Below are positions 36,820-46,059 of a stretch of 64,000 nt of DNA, piece by piece. Below the pieces are notes generated by a model that was not told the origin of the DNA, made no database searches, and saw nothing but the letters and a program-made list of their open reading frames with translations. Origin of the DNA: JBDHXE01 sp035445085 (GTDB taxonomy: Bacteria > Bacteroidota > Ignavibacteria > Kapaibacteriales > UBA2268); NCBI GenBank assembly GCA_035445085.1, contig DAOMQA010000002.1, forward strand, positions 128,374 to 192,373, written 5' to 3'. Each line of letters opens with the position of its first letter. Positions within the stretch are counted from its first letter, which is position 1. The position numbers and the translations under genes were made by a program.

Positions 36820-37303
36820 GATGGTCTTTCATTTTAGCGAATTTCTTTGCACCAATCCCTTTAATGTTCATTATATCTTCTATTTGGAGAAACTTTTTTT
36901 CACTTCTGTATTGTATAATCTTCAAAGCTGTTTTTTCGCCTATTCCCGGTATTTTCATTAATTCAACCTTTGAGGCTTTGTTTAAATTAATTTTTTCACT
37001 AACATTTAGTTCCTTGCTTATTTTGTTATTAGCAAAGAAAAGTTCTTTTTGGAGAACTGTGTCGCCTTTGCTGAGCTTGTCGTAAGTATTCCCAAAGTTA
37101 TTGGATCCTACAAATGTAGTAGCATTTGCTAAACTTATTGAGTCTAACCTATCATATATATTTGCTATGCTCTTTACTTGGCTTTCATTTTTCACGTTCA
37201 ATAGTGATAAAATGAAAGAAGTAAGTATTATAGACAATAATACTAAAATACTTAGTAGTTCTCCTTTAGCAACTCCAAATATAGCTTGAAGTTTTTCCAA
37301 CAT
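36809..37303 (-). CDS. ComEA-like membrane protein with helix-hairpin-helix DNA-binding domain
   Basis: A 164-residue protein: one N-terminal membrane helix (about 16-36), a linker of about 65 residues, and a C-terminal pair of helix-hairpin-helix motifs (about 105-164) with INLNKASKVELMKIPGIGEK and IEDIMNIKGIGAKKFAKM. ComEA proteins bind DNA in the periplasm during natural transformation; many Bacteroidota have such proteins without a proven uptake role. The gene lies 45 bases after the subtilase gene and ahead of gcvT, which has its own promoter. Confidence 0.88.
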   Translation of the reverse strand: MLEKLQAIFGVAKGELLSILVLLSIILTSFILSLLNVKNESQVKSIANIYDRLDSISLANATTFVGSNNFGNTYDKLSKGDTVLQKELFFANNKISKELNVSEKINLNKASKVELMKIPGIGEKTALKIIQYRSEKKFLQIEDIMNIKGIGAKKFAKMKDHLDI

Positions 37304-37348
37304 AGATTTAATGATTTAATTCATTGTAATTAAATCAAATATAGCTAA

Positions 37349-40300
37349 TTATGGAATTACTACAAACTTTTTCATATCGGACATAACACTATCGCCGTAA
37401 CTATTTTTGCCCTCAATAGTATATACATAGATACCGGTAGGTAATAAGTTTCCATTTCGGTCTCTTCCGTCCCATTCTAAACCACCATTCCCGTCATTTT
37501 CGTATAATTTAATTATCTCTGCTCCATCGATAGTTTTGATGGTTATTGTAGCGTTTTGAGTTAAATTAGCGAAAAATATTTGGCTTAGCTCTGATCTTTT
37601 TATAGGATTCGGGTATATATAAACATCTTGTAGCACTGGAGCGCTTATTACAAAGCCTAAAGTATTGCCAGACCCTAATGTAATTAGGGTTCCATCTTTT
37701 GAAACAATATTTCTTGCTGTAATTGTATAGTTTAGCCCTCTGGCTCCATTATTACGGAATAATTGGCTGATATTCATCATAACTGCTGTTGTATTTAAGG
37801 GGTCAAGCTCTACAAACAAGGCTTCACCAAATGGTTTAAATATATAATTATTGCGATTTATAGCACTTGAATCGACTTCTTTATTAAAGTATAGTTTAAT
37901 CAATGTTTCGCTAACAAATTCAAGTTTTGTTAGATATAATTCTTGTGGAGGCTCTGCATTTTTCCAATTTATAGTATCAGAGCTTGCAATAGTCCAATTC
38001 TTATTATAATCTCTAAAACTCTGTATATTTAATAAATACTGCCCGTTACTGATTGTGCCATTAAAGCTAATAATAATAAGGGAATCTTGCAAAACAATAG
38101 CACTCGAAGGAATATAAGTTGTTGCAGTCGATTGCTTAGTTAAGGTAAATATACTAGGTTCTAATGAGTTAGTTGCTACTTTGCCAGTAAAAGTAATTTT
38201 CATAATATTGTTGTTTATTTGTTCTACTTTTTTTACGGCAATTCTTTTGTTAGTATTAACTGTAATAAGAGCAGAGAAATCACTCTCTGGATTTTGAAAT
38301 TTAGAATTAATAGAAGTTACGAGAAAATAGTATGTAGAATCTGGAGCTAAAGGTTCAAATACTTTTTCATTTATATTGCTTGAGTCAAATTCTTTTACTT
38401 CTATCGGGATTAGTTCTTCATTTTGAACTACTAATCTATATAATTTATATTTTTCAGCATTAGGAACTTTGTCCCATGTAAACGTAGCATCAGTTTGCTT
38501 GTTCGACCAAGCATCTATATTAGAGGGTGGCATTAATGGCGAAGTACCGCTCCGATGTTCAAAAAATCTCATGGCATTGAAACCTGTAAAGCCAAGTTCG
38601 TTAGTGCCATTTCCATCTAAATCCGCAATGAGTGCTGAATTACTTAGCGAAGATGGGTAGTACCAAAAATTTTCAAATTTGTGGTCTGCTTTGTTCCATT
38701 TTAATACATATAAGTTTGGAAAAGGCAATAAAACAATTTCGTCACCTGCTTCATTATCTAAGTTGCCAGCAGCTACTCCGTTTCTATAGAAGAATCCTTG
38801 TCTGGTTGCGCCATCGCGTACGGGCACAAAAAACTCTTGCCACAGAGTGTAATATGAATTGGTAGCATTAGATTTTATTACTCTAAATCTCCAAATTGGG
38901 TCGCTTGTTCCAAATTTACCGTGAAGAACATTACTACCATAAGTGGCATGTAATATTTCATAAATACCATCTCCATCGATATCTGCCTTTGTAACATATT
39001 GATTGCTGTTGCCTAAGTCTGTAGAATCTATATATTCGAGAGTGAAGCCTTTTTCCTTAGTATATTCATAAATAAATAAATTACCTTTGGTGTTTACGAA
39101 ACATAGTTCATAATTGCCATCTCCATCGAAATCTTGAAGTGCAGAACCTCGCTCTATACTTATATTTTTAAAAGCATGAGGGTATTGCAAAGTATCTGTA
39201 TATACGTACTTTCCGTTTTCGTATTTAACAATTTTGTAAGATTTATCTAAGGCTTCATAACTATAACCTATAATTTCCTCTTTGCCATCTTTGTCTATAT
39301 CAAAGAATTGTTCGGCCCAAAAAGATGAACCCATATTTTGAAACAAAATATTCTCAAAGGGGTTTCCATTTTTACTTTTAGCTTGGTAGAGTATGGTATT
39401 AAATTCAGCTGTTGTTAATATTTCTTGAATACCGTCGCCATTAGAATCGCCATAGCCAACGGCAATATATCCTTTTTGCGACGAATCTATATTTTTAATT
39501 TTGCCGTCAACTAATTGCTTAGTAAAAGTTTTGCCTATATACAATGATTGCAAATCATTAACAGTAAATGCTTTGCCATTGCCATATAAATCACTAATAT
39601 TATTATATATATAACTACGGTTTGTAGTATATGGCTTCAGAGAAAAATTTATAGTATTCCAATAACCATTATCAGTATTAAAATTGAAATTTTGAGTAAT
39701 CGTGTCCTTGCCAGAAATTGCCTGAATAATAGCAGTATATTCTGTGTTTGATTTTAAGTCATTTAAAATAAGGTAGTGGTTTTTTGAGTATCTTGTATAT
39801 TCTTTAGCAACAACATATTCTTCATCAGAATTTGCTGTTTTATATTTAACAATAAGTTCTGCCACTCTCGACGTACTTGCCCCTACTACCCTTACTCTTT
39901 TCTCGTTATAATAAGCTGCAAAATTATTCCAATATAAAAATGTAAATTTATCATTAGTATTATAATAATTTATTGGAATAATTTCATCGTAGTATCTATT
40001 ATTTTTTAAATATAACCTAATACACAGTAAGTTCTTTCCGTTGTTTAGTTTGTCTATTGGTAAAGTTGCAACTTCTCCATTAATTATTTGATTAGGGATA
40101 AAGGCAATGCTTTCCCATTTAATAGTATCGATGCTTTGGCTTAATAATAATTCTGCTTTATCGAATAATGGGTGGCTTATGTTTGCTTTTATGCTTATAG
40201 TTGCTTGATTTGTGTCAATAATTTCATCAAAATCTGGAGATATAAATTTAGTTTTTCCATTATATATATTCTCTACAGATTTGGAAGCATCTAATACACC

Positions 40301-41587
40301 AGCGCCAGTAAGGTAGAAATTATCATAATCATCTTTATTTTGGAAAGCAGACATTTGTAGAATAGTTTTAATGTCATCTTGTTTTAATTCTTTATTTAAC
40401 TCTAACAATAAGGCTGCAACAGCTGATACGTGAGGCGCTGCAACAGAGGTCCCGTTAGTTGTCTTATATCTTCCACCAACATCAGTGGTATAAATAGAGC
40501 GTGCAGGTGCTATCAAATCAACGTAAGGTCCATAATTAGAAAAACTCCACCGTTTTCCTTTTTCATCCGAACCGCCCACGCTAATAACTTCTGGATAGTC
40601 AGATGGATAATGAGGTAGGTTCCAGCCATTATTACCAGAAGAAGATACTAATATACAACCAGAATAATATGCAAACTTAATAGCGTCGTAAACTATCTGT
40701 GCAGGATAATTGTCCCCAAAGCTCATATTAATTACATTCGCTCCATTTAGCACAGAGTAAACTATAGCGCGGGCAATATCATCGGCTTCTGCATTGCCAG
40801 TTATATCAAAAGCTTTTGCAATCATTAATTTCGCATCATAAGCTGCACCAATAATACTTGAGTCCTTGAGAGGTCTTGCTACCATAACTCCTGCAACGTT
40901 CGTGCCATGTTCTCCTTCATCTTCTGGGATAGGATCCGGTTGAGTATAATCGCCAAAAGCTACTTGATATTGGTCAACAAAGTCATAGCCAATAATATCA
41001 TCTATTGTACCGTTGCCGTCATCATCTTTACCATTTAAATCACCAGTGAGCCCATTCCTTGTTTCAAGATAGCTCCATGGTTCGAATGTGCCATTTTTAT
41101 TTAAATCTTCTTTTGTATTTATCCAGAGCGAATTTTTTAAATCTGGGTGTTCAAAGTCAATTCCCGTATCGACAAGAGAAATGATTATACCTTTTCCAGT
41201 TGCTTTTTGCCATGCAGAGCTTATTTTAATCTGCTTCATATTCCACTCTTTATTAGCAAACACATCGGCGTTTGGCAAATTATTAATATGGAATTTTCTG
41301 TTTATTTCAATATTATCGAATTGCTTAATAATATCTGTATTATCACTTTTAAAGGTGTGATATTTTAAAAGTTTATTATAATAATATTCTTGTTCTTTAT
41401 TGTTAAGTAGGAAGTTATTTATTTTTTGTCTGCTTATCGGTATATTAAATACTTTAGTGCTTTGTAGCTTATTTTCCTTTATGATAGATTGGTTATTATT
41501 GTCTATCATAATAATATATGAATTGCTAAAAGTTAGCCCAATTTGAGTAAATAGAATAAGAATGATAAAGATAAAGAGTTTAAACAT
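37349..41587 (-). CDS. S8 subtilisin-like secreted protease with FG-GAP repeats and T9SS-type C-terminus
   Basis: A 1412-residue predicted extracellular protease. After a signal peptide (LFIFIILILFTQIGLTFS) and propeptide region, the catalytic triad is Asp140 (SLVDTGIDFEHPDL), His227 (GEHGTNVAGVM) and Ser381 (NGTSVAAPHVSAV), with the oxyanion Asn in SSSGNNG near 319. Between Asp and His is an insert with Ca-loop-like acids (DLNKNGTFEP, DLNGKDDDGNGTIDD). Six FG-GAP-like loops follow at about 700-1040 (DSNGDGIQEI, DIDKDGKEEI, DFDGDGNYEL, DIDGDGIYEI, DNEAGDEI, DLDGNGTNEL), then fibronectin III-like domains. The end has YIYPNPIKRSEL and LEWDGRDRNGNLLPTGIYVY, a FlgD/T9SS sorting-like domain. Export through SprA is inferred. 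Confidence 0.92.
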   Translation of the reverse strand: MFKLFIFIILILFTQIGLTFSNSYIIMIDNNNQSIIKENKLQSTKVFNIPISRQKINNFLLNNKEQEYYYNKLLKYHTFKSDNTDIIKQFDNIEINRKFHINNLPNADVFANKEWNMKQIKISSAWQKATGKGIIISLVDTGIDFEHPDLKNSLWINTKEDLNKNGTFEPWSYLETRNGLTGDLNGKDDDGNGTIDDIIGYDFVDQYQVAFGDYTQPDPIPEDEGEHGTNVAGVMVARPLKDSSIIGAAYDAKLMIAKAFDITGNAEADDIARAIVYSVLNGANVINMSFGDNYPAQIVYDAIKFAYYSGCILVSSSGNNGWNLPHYPSDYPEVISVGGSDEKGKRWSFSNYGPYVDLIAPARSIYTTDVGGRYKTTNGTSVAAPHVSAVAALLLELNKELKQDDIKTILQMSAFQNKDDYDNFYLTGAGVLDASKSVENIYNGKTKFISPDFDEIIDTNQATISIKANISHPLFDKAELLLSQSIDTIKWESIAFIPNQIINGEVATLPIDKLNNGKNLLCIRLYLKNNRYYDEIIPINYYNTNDKFTFLYWNNFAAYYNEKRVRVVGASTSRVAELIVKYKTANSDEEYVVAKEYTRYSKNHYLILNDLKSNTEYTAIIQAISGKDTITQNFNFNTDNGYWNTINFSLKPYTTNRSYIYNNISDLYGNGKAFTVNDLQSLYIGKTFTKQLVDGKIKNIDSSQKGYIAVGYGDSNGDGIQEILTTAEFNTILYQAKSKNGNPFENILFQNMGSSFWAEQFFDIDKDGKEEIIGYSYEALDKSYKIVKYENGKYVYTDTLQYPHAFKNISIERGSALQDFDGDGNYELCFVNTKGNLFIYEYTKEKGFTLEYIDSTDLGNSNQYVTKADIDGDGIYEILHATYGSNVLHGKFGTSDPIWRFRVIKSNATNSYYTLWQEFFVPVRDGATRQGFFYRNGVAAGNLDNEAGDEIVLLPFPNLYVLKWNKADHKFENFWYYPSSLSNSALIADLDGNGTNELGFTGFNAMRFFEHRSGTSPLMPPSNIDAWSNKQTDATFTWDKVPNAEKYKLYRLVVQNEELIPIEVKEFDSSNINEKVFEPLAPDSTYYFLVTSINSKFQNPESDFSALITVNTNKRIAVKKVEQINNNIMKITFTGKVATNSLEPSIFTLTKQSTATTYIPSSAIVLQDSLIIISFNGTISNGQYLLNIQSFRDYNKNWTIASSDTINWKNAEPPQELYLTKLEFVSETLIKLYFNKEVDSSAINRNNYIFKPFGEALFVELDPLNTTAVMMNISQLFRNNGARGLNYTITARNIVSKDGTLITLGSGNTLGFVISAPVLQDVYIYPNPIKRSELSQIFFANLTQNATITIKTIDGAEIIKLYENDGNGGLEWDGRDRNGNLLPTGIYVYTIEGKNSYGDSVMSDMKKFVVIP

Positions 41588-41865
41588 TATAAATTAACCT
41601 TATACACAGCAAAGCAGTAAAGACTATTTACTATATAAAATAGTTACATTAAATTTTTTAGAATTAGAATTTATAGTTGTATTTTTGTTTAATACTAAAT
41701 TCTATACCAAGAAACTTTGTAACTTAATCAAAAGCAAAAAGTGTACAAATGAATTAAATTAAGTAGCTATTAGGTATTTGCCAATACAATAATAATATTA
41801 GCTATACTTATCTAATGTTATTATGTTATATTTGTATCGCGAGCTTTAATTTAACATATAGAGAA

Positions 41866-42183
41866 ATGTTTAAAATTGTAATAATAGATGAAATTGAAGA
41901 AGGTATGGTTACAGCCGAGCCAATCTTGAATAAGATAGGGCAGATGCTGATAGCTAAAGATACAATTTTACATTCAAATCAGTTAAAAATGCTAAAGCTA
42001 TGGGGTATAAAACAAGTATTCATCAAAGTAGGACAAGTAGGACAAACAGACACAAATAATTTTGATAAAACTGAACTCATGAAAATGAAGGTAGAAATAG
42101 TTGATAAATTGGGCTGGGAGATAAATAATCCATTTTTAGATGAGCTTATAGAACTAATCGCATTATCACAGTTAAACACTTAA
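41866..42183 (+). CDS. small HDOD/HD-GYP-associated N-terminal-like protein
   Basis: A 105-residue protein with MFKIVIIDEIEEGMVTAEPI, then NKIGQMLIAKDTILHSNQL and LKLWGIKQVFIKV. This pattern (start of a beta-rich region, a GMV.AEPI box, a default-on switch box, then a short helix and strand) is commonly found before HD-GYP or HDOD domains, here on a separate gene. ATG 41,866 is chosen since a start 17 codons earlier would put a Cys-rich hydrophobic stretch in front and overlap a TATATTTG at 41,827 that could be a -7 element. It begins a + strand group with the HDOD gene (14 bases on) and kinase. Confidence 0.6.
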   Translation: MFKIVIIDEIEEGMVTAEPILNKIGQMLIAKDTILHSNQLKMLKLWGIKQVFIKVGQVGQTDTNNFDKTELMKMKVEIVDKLGWEINNPFLDELIELIALSQLNT

Positions 42184-42197
42184 TAATAAATAAAAAA

Positions 42198-43040
42198 ATG
42201 AATGCAGCATTAGAAAAGTTAGATTTTGATACATTGCCTACTCTCCCTACGGTTTACATCGAGCTTATGAATAAGTTTGATGATCCTAAAATAACAATTA
42301 CAAGCTTATCTGATACTATTATTTTAGATATTAGTTCTACAACTAAGTTGTTACAAATGGTTAATTCTTCTATTTTTTCATTTAAAACGAAGATAAATAC
42401 AGTTACTCAAGCAATTTCGTTACTGGGGCTTGAAGAGGTAAGGCATACTATTCTTACAATTGCCATAATGGATTTTTTTGGAACTTATAAAAATAATAAA
42501 GAATTTCAACAAATTGATATTTGGCGGCACTCAATAGCAGTTGGCTTGATAGCAAAAATAATAGGCAAAGAGATAGGGTATAAAGGTGTGGAGCAAGTCT
42601 TTATTGCGGGACTGACCCATGATATTGGTAAATTGATTATGTTAAGCAAGTTTAAAGGTATGTATTTATCCGTTGTCTTTGATGATTTAGATAATAATGA
42701 AGATTTGATTGATAAAGAGTATGATATAATGAGCTTTAACCATTGTGATGTTGGCTACCTTCTTGCTCAAAGATGGAATTTAAGTAGTGATATAGCTGCT
42801 GTAATCAAGTATCACCATAAACCAGATTTCAACTCACCGTATATTCGACTAATAAGCATTGTATACTTAGCAAATATTATTGCTAAACTAATGGGTTTAG
42901 GCAATTCAGGTAATAATTATATCCCTACCCCTGATAATAGGATTTGGGAGGTGCTTGGGCTGCCTACTGGCTTTTTAAAATCAATTTATTCTGATATTAT
43001 AAGTCAATACAGAGAATCATTATCACATTTTAAATTATGA
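42198..43040 (+). CDS. HDOD-domain signalling protein
   Basis: A 280-residue protein consisting of an HDOD domain (about 10-210), a degenerate HD phosphohydrolase fold used in bacterial signalling. LPTLPTVYIELMNKFDDPKI opens the domain; LQMVNSSIFSFKTKI and AISLLGLEEVRHTILTIA are typical of HDOD. A more HD-like part retains FIAGLTHDIGKLIM (with HD) and IKYHHKP. No effector domain is fused. It overlaps the kinase gene downstream by four bases (ATGA), so the two are translated together. Confidence 0.9.
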   Translation: MNAALEKLDFDTLPTLPTVYIELMNKFDDPKITITSLSDTIILDISSTTKLLQMVNSSIFSFKTKINTVTQAISLLGLEEVRHTILTIAIMDFFGTYKNNKEFQQIDIWRHSIAVGLIAKIIGKEIGYKGVEQVFIAGLTHDIGKLIMLSKFKGMYLSVVFDDLDNNEDLIDKEYDIMSFNHCDVGYLLAQRWNLSSDIAAVIKYHHKPDFNSPYIRLISIVYLANIIAKLMGLGNSGNNYIPTPDNRIWEVLGLPTGFLKSIYSDIISQYRESLSHFKL

Positions 43041-44335
43041 GTGCACAATTATTAGTGGAAGGGCGTTTCCTTCAATTATTAGCAGAGTTTTCCAAGCATT
43101 ACCTTGATTATGCAAGCGTAGAAGGCTTGGTAGAATTTGCTATTGAATTAACAAAAGAATCTCAAATCTTAAATAAAGTAGCATATTATACATTTGATAA
43201 AGATACACTTGATTTTAATTTTGTAGCAGCTAATCAAAAAAATATTAATGGTAAAGAGTTGTATGATTTCTTACTTGATAAAGGTGTTATATCTACCGTA
43301 TTATCTGAAGTTACAAAAGCATTTTCTTATGATGATACAAGTCAAGAATCTTATTTATGTTTGCCTATTATTGGTTATGATGGAGTTTTGGGATTATTCG
43401 TTTATTCATCTTTAAATTTAAGGTTAGAAACACATATAGTTTTTATTGAAAGAATGACTTTATATGCAAACTTAGTTGGAATGTCAATTAATTCCTTATT
43501 GATAAATATAGATAAAAACTATTCTAAACAACTACAAAATCAAATAGTTGCGCTACAAACAATTGAATATCGCAAAAATGAGCATAAGCTAAAGCTAAGA
43601 ATGAACCAGCTAACTTCTAACTTAAGTCGCTCAATTCCTCATGAAATAAGAACCCCATTTTTACATATAATTGCTTTGTCTGACATACTTCTAAAGCATA
43701 ATGATATTGCAATTTTAGACGACAGCTCAGAGATTAAAGATATTATTAATGATTTGCATTCAGCAGCTAAAAGATTAAACACTGTTTTAGATAATTATAT
43801 TTATTATGCCAACCTGATCACTAAATCTTTTAATATAGATGAAATAACATATGAAAATCAGAATTATACTGAAGATGTTGATGCCATAATTTATGAATTA
43901 GCCCACGAAATAGCTTATAAGCATAAAAGAATTAATGACTTGGTGTTAAATAATAGTTCAGCAACAGTAGTTGGCTCTCCGAGTATTGTTAATAAATTAT
44001 TATTGGAAATTATAGATAATGCCTTTGAATTTTCAGACGATGGGTCAAAAGTTCAAATTGATGTAACAACTCTTAGTGACTATTTACTTATAGAAATCTC
44101 CGATAAGGGTCTTGGTATGAGTGAAGATGAGATAAAATCTATTGGTCCTTTTGTACAATTTAATAGGGAAAGAATAGAGCAACAAGGTTTAGGCTTAGGC
44201 TTGTCTATAGCAATTAAAATATTAGCTATTTTAGATGGAGATATAGATATAGTAAGTAAGAAAGGTATGTTTACAGTCGTTACACTTCGATTGAGATTAG
44301 CAAAAGATATTATACCTGAAGAACCTGTTAATTAG
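43037..44335 (+). CDS. GAF-type sensor histidine kinase
   Basis: A 432-residue soluble kinase with no membrane helices. Residues about 15-155 resemble a GAF sensory domain. A short coiled coil leads to the HisKA domain with phospho-acceptor His202 (SIPHEIRTPF). The ATPase domain (about 305-420) has the N box LLLEIIDNAFEFSDD, G1 DKGLGMS and G2 GLGLGLSIAIKIL. A cytosolic signal or the HDOD partner may control it. No response regulator adjoins it; the next gene, on the opposite strand and overlapping by eight bases, is an anti-sigma kinase. Confidence 0.93.
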   Translation: MSAQLLVEGRFLQLLAEFSKHYLDYASVEGLVEFAIELTKESQILNKVAYYTFDKDTLDFNFVAANQKNINGKELYDFLLDKGVISTVLSEVTKAFSYDDTSQESYLCLPIIGYDGVLGLFVYSSLNLRLETHIVFIERMTLYANLVGMSINSLLINIDKNYSKQLQNQIVALQTIEYRKNEHKLKLRMNQLTSNLSRSIPHEIRTPFLHIIALSDILLKHNDIAILDDSSEIKDIINDLHSAAKRLNTVLDNYIYYANLITKSFNIDEITYENQNYTEDVDAIIYELAHEIAYKHKRINDLVLNNSSATVVGSPSIVNKLLLEIIDNAFEFSDDGSKVQIDVTTLSDYLLIEISDKGLGMSEDEIKSIGPFVQFNRERIEQQGLGLGLSIAIKILAILDGDIDIVSKKGMFTVVTLRLRLAKDIIPEEPVN

Positions 44336-44744
44336 TCAAATACTTTTTAATACTTAAGTAATTTTTATTATTTTCTCGTTTGTATTGATACTCGTTCATA
44401 ATACTTTTCATAAGATGTATTCCTAAACCTCCAATTTGTCTTAATTCTAAAGGTGTATCTAAGTCTTGGACTTTATAGTTTAATGGGTCAAATTCTATAC
44501 CATCATCAATGATTTGAATAATAAAATCATTGTTATCTAATTTTAAGTTAATTTCGATACAATGAAGCTGTTTATCTGCAAAAGCATAATTAATAATATT
44601 TGTAAACATTTCTTCTATTACCAAGATGAGCTGATTAGACAGCCCATCCTGTATTAATCCTTGCATAGTCAAATCTTCAAAATAAAGATGTATTTTTTCA
44701 ATTTCACTTATGTCGTTTTTTAATATAAATTGCTTCATCGCCAC
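44328..44744 (-). CDS. RsbW/SpoIIAB-like anti-sigma factor kinase
   Basis: A 138-residue stand-alone GHKL ATPase of the serine-kinase anti-sigma type: the N box EEMFTNIINYAF, G1 box IIDDGIEFDP and G2 region GGLGIHLMKSIMNEY are all present. Such proteins bind a sigma factor, or phosphorylate an anti-sigma-factor antagonist. No antagonist or sigma gene is in the window. It is the last gene of the long - strand run from gyrA, two bases after the SurA-like gene, and converges on the kinase gene with an eight-base overlap. Confidence 0.92.
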   Translation of the reverse strand: MAMKQFILKNDISEIEKIHLYFEDLTMQGLIQDGLSNQLILVIEEMFTNIINYAFADKQLHCIEINLKLDNNDFIIQIIDDGIEFDPLNYKVQDLDTPLELRQIGGLGIHLMKSIMNEYQYKRENNKNYLSIKKYLTN

Positions 44745-44746
44745 AA

Positions 44747-46057
44747 TTATTTATCTATAATTTCCCAATATAGTTCACTTCGTAATTCTTTTACCCATTC
44801 TTCATAAAGGTCTCGCTTTTTGAATTCTGTAGCCATTGCTTCAATTTCCTTACTATCATTTTCTAAGGTTGCCTTTCTTTGAGGTAAGGTCTTTTTCTTG
44901 TAAAGTATATGGTAAGATTTGTCATTGGGTTCATTTCTATATAAGACTGGTTCAGAAGTTTCGCCATCTTTCATTTTTAATAGAGACGATTTAATATTCT
45001 CGGGTAGTTCATCAATACTTACATTTCCAAGGTAGCCCCCAAAGCCTCTGCTTTCCTTATCGTCGCTATATATAGTAGCTAAGGAGTCGAAAGATTCGCC
45101 ACTAATAACTTTTTTTCTTATATCCTCTAAGAATGAAATAGCCTTTTGGCTTTCTTCTTCAGAGTCACCAAATTTGAATAAGATATGCCTTGTTTTAATG
45201 GCATCTGTTTTTTTTTCAATTGTTTGAATTAAATGGAAGCCAAATGGAGTTTCGATAGGTTTGGATAATTCTCCAGTAGATAATTTAAAAGCAGCGTTCT
45301 CAAATTCTGGGAAAAGCTTACCTTTACTAAACCAACCCAATTCACCCCCTTCGGTAGCCGTCCCAGGGTCTCCACTATATCTTTTAGCGAAGTCTGCAAA
45401 ATCACCCCCAGCTAAAATGGAGTCGCGTATTTTCATCGCCAAATCATATAAATGTTGCTTTGTTTCCTTCCCTGCCTCTACTTTCTTTACTAAATGATAA
45501 AGCTGAATAGAAGGGGGCAATAAAGGTAAAGAGTCTTTATTCTTATGATAAAAATCCTCTATATCTTTTTGTGTAGCTTTTAGGTTAGCAAATTTTTGAG
45601 AAACAAGGCTTTGGACTAATAAATTTTGTCTAATCTTATCGCGAATTTCATTCTTCATCCTAGGAATAGACATGCCATATACTTGTTCAACTCTTTTTTC
45701 TGAGCCAAACCTTTTAATTTCTGATTGAATATGTAGTTCGATACGTTGAGTAACCTCATCATCATTTACAACTACAGAATCCTTTATTGCCTTGTTTACT
45801 AGTAGTAATTGGTCGATTAAACTATTTAATACTTTTTTACGAGCTTCTGGGTTATTGATATCAATAGATTTATCCATTTGGCTCATAAAATATAATTGTC
45901 CATCTAAATCAGACTTTAAAATTACTTCATCGCCGACGACGGCAACAATTTTATCTAAGGATTGCCCGTTAGCGGGGGTTAATGGGTTAGATTGCCCCCA
46001 GCTATTGTGCAAATTTATACATAAAACTACTAATGATATATAGATTATACTCTTCAT
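44747..46057 (-). CDS. SurA-like periplasmic chaperone/peptidyl-prolyl isomerase
   Basis: A 436-residue exported protein with an N-terminal signal (about 1-21), a SurA-type N-terminal helical chaperone region (IVAVVGDEVILKSDLDGQL ... LIDQLLLVNKAIKDS) and two parvulin (PpiC) domains at about 170-285 (with GGDFADFAKRYSGDPG and GGELGWFSKGKLFPEF) and about 285-385 (with RHILFKFGDSEEE and GGYLGNV). SurA escorts outer-membrane proteins to the Bam complex. It starts two bases after the preceding PpiC gene, forming a chaperone pair. Confidence 0.93.
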   Translation of the reverse strand: MKSIIYISLVVLCINLHNSWGQSNPLTPANGQSLDKIVAVVGDEVILKSDLDGQLYFMSQMDKSIDINNPEARKKVLNSLIDQLLLVNKAIKDSVVVNDDEVTQRIELHIQSEIKRFGSEKRVEQVYGMSIPRMKNEIRDKIRQNLLVQSLVSQKFANLKATQKDIEDFYHKNKDSLPLLPPSIQLYHLVKKVEAGKETKQHLYDLAMKIRDSILAGGDFADFAKRYSGDPGTATEGGELGWFSKGKLFPEFENAAFKLSTGELSKPIETPFGFHLIQTIEKKTDAIKTRHILFKFGDSEEESQKAISFLEDIRKKVISGESFDSLATIYSDDKESRGFGGYLGNVSIDELPENIKSSLLKMKDGETSEPVLYRNEPNDKSYHILYKKKTLPQRKATLENDSKEIEAMATEFKKRDLYEEWVKELRSELYWEIIDK

Positions 46058-46059
46058 TA

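Noticed and set aside
41072..41090. GGTTCGAATG-like T-arm sequence
   Set aside because: It lies within the subtilase coding sequence and has no acceptor stem or anticodon arm around it; no tRNA was found in the window.
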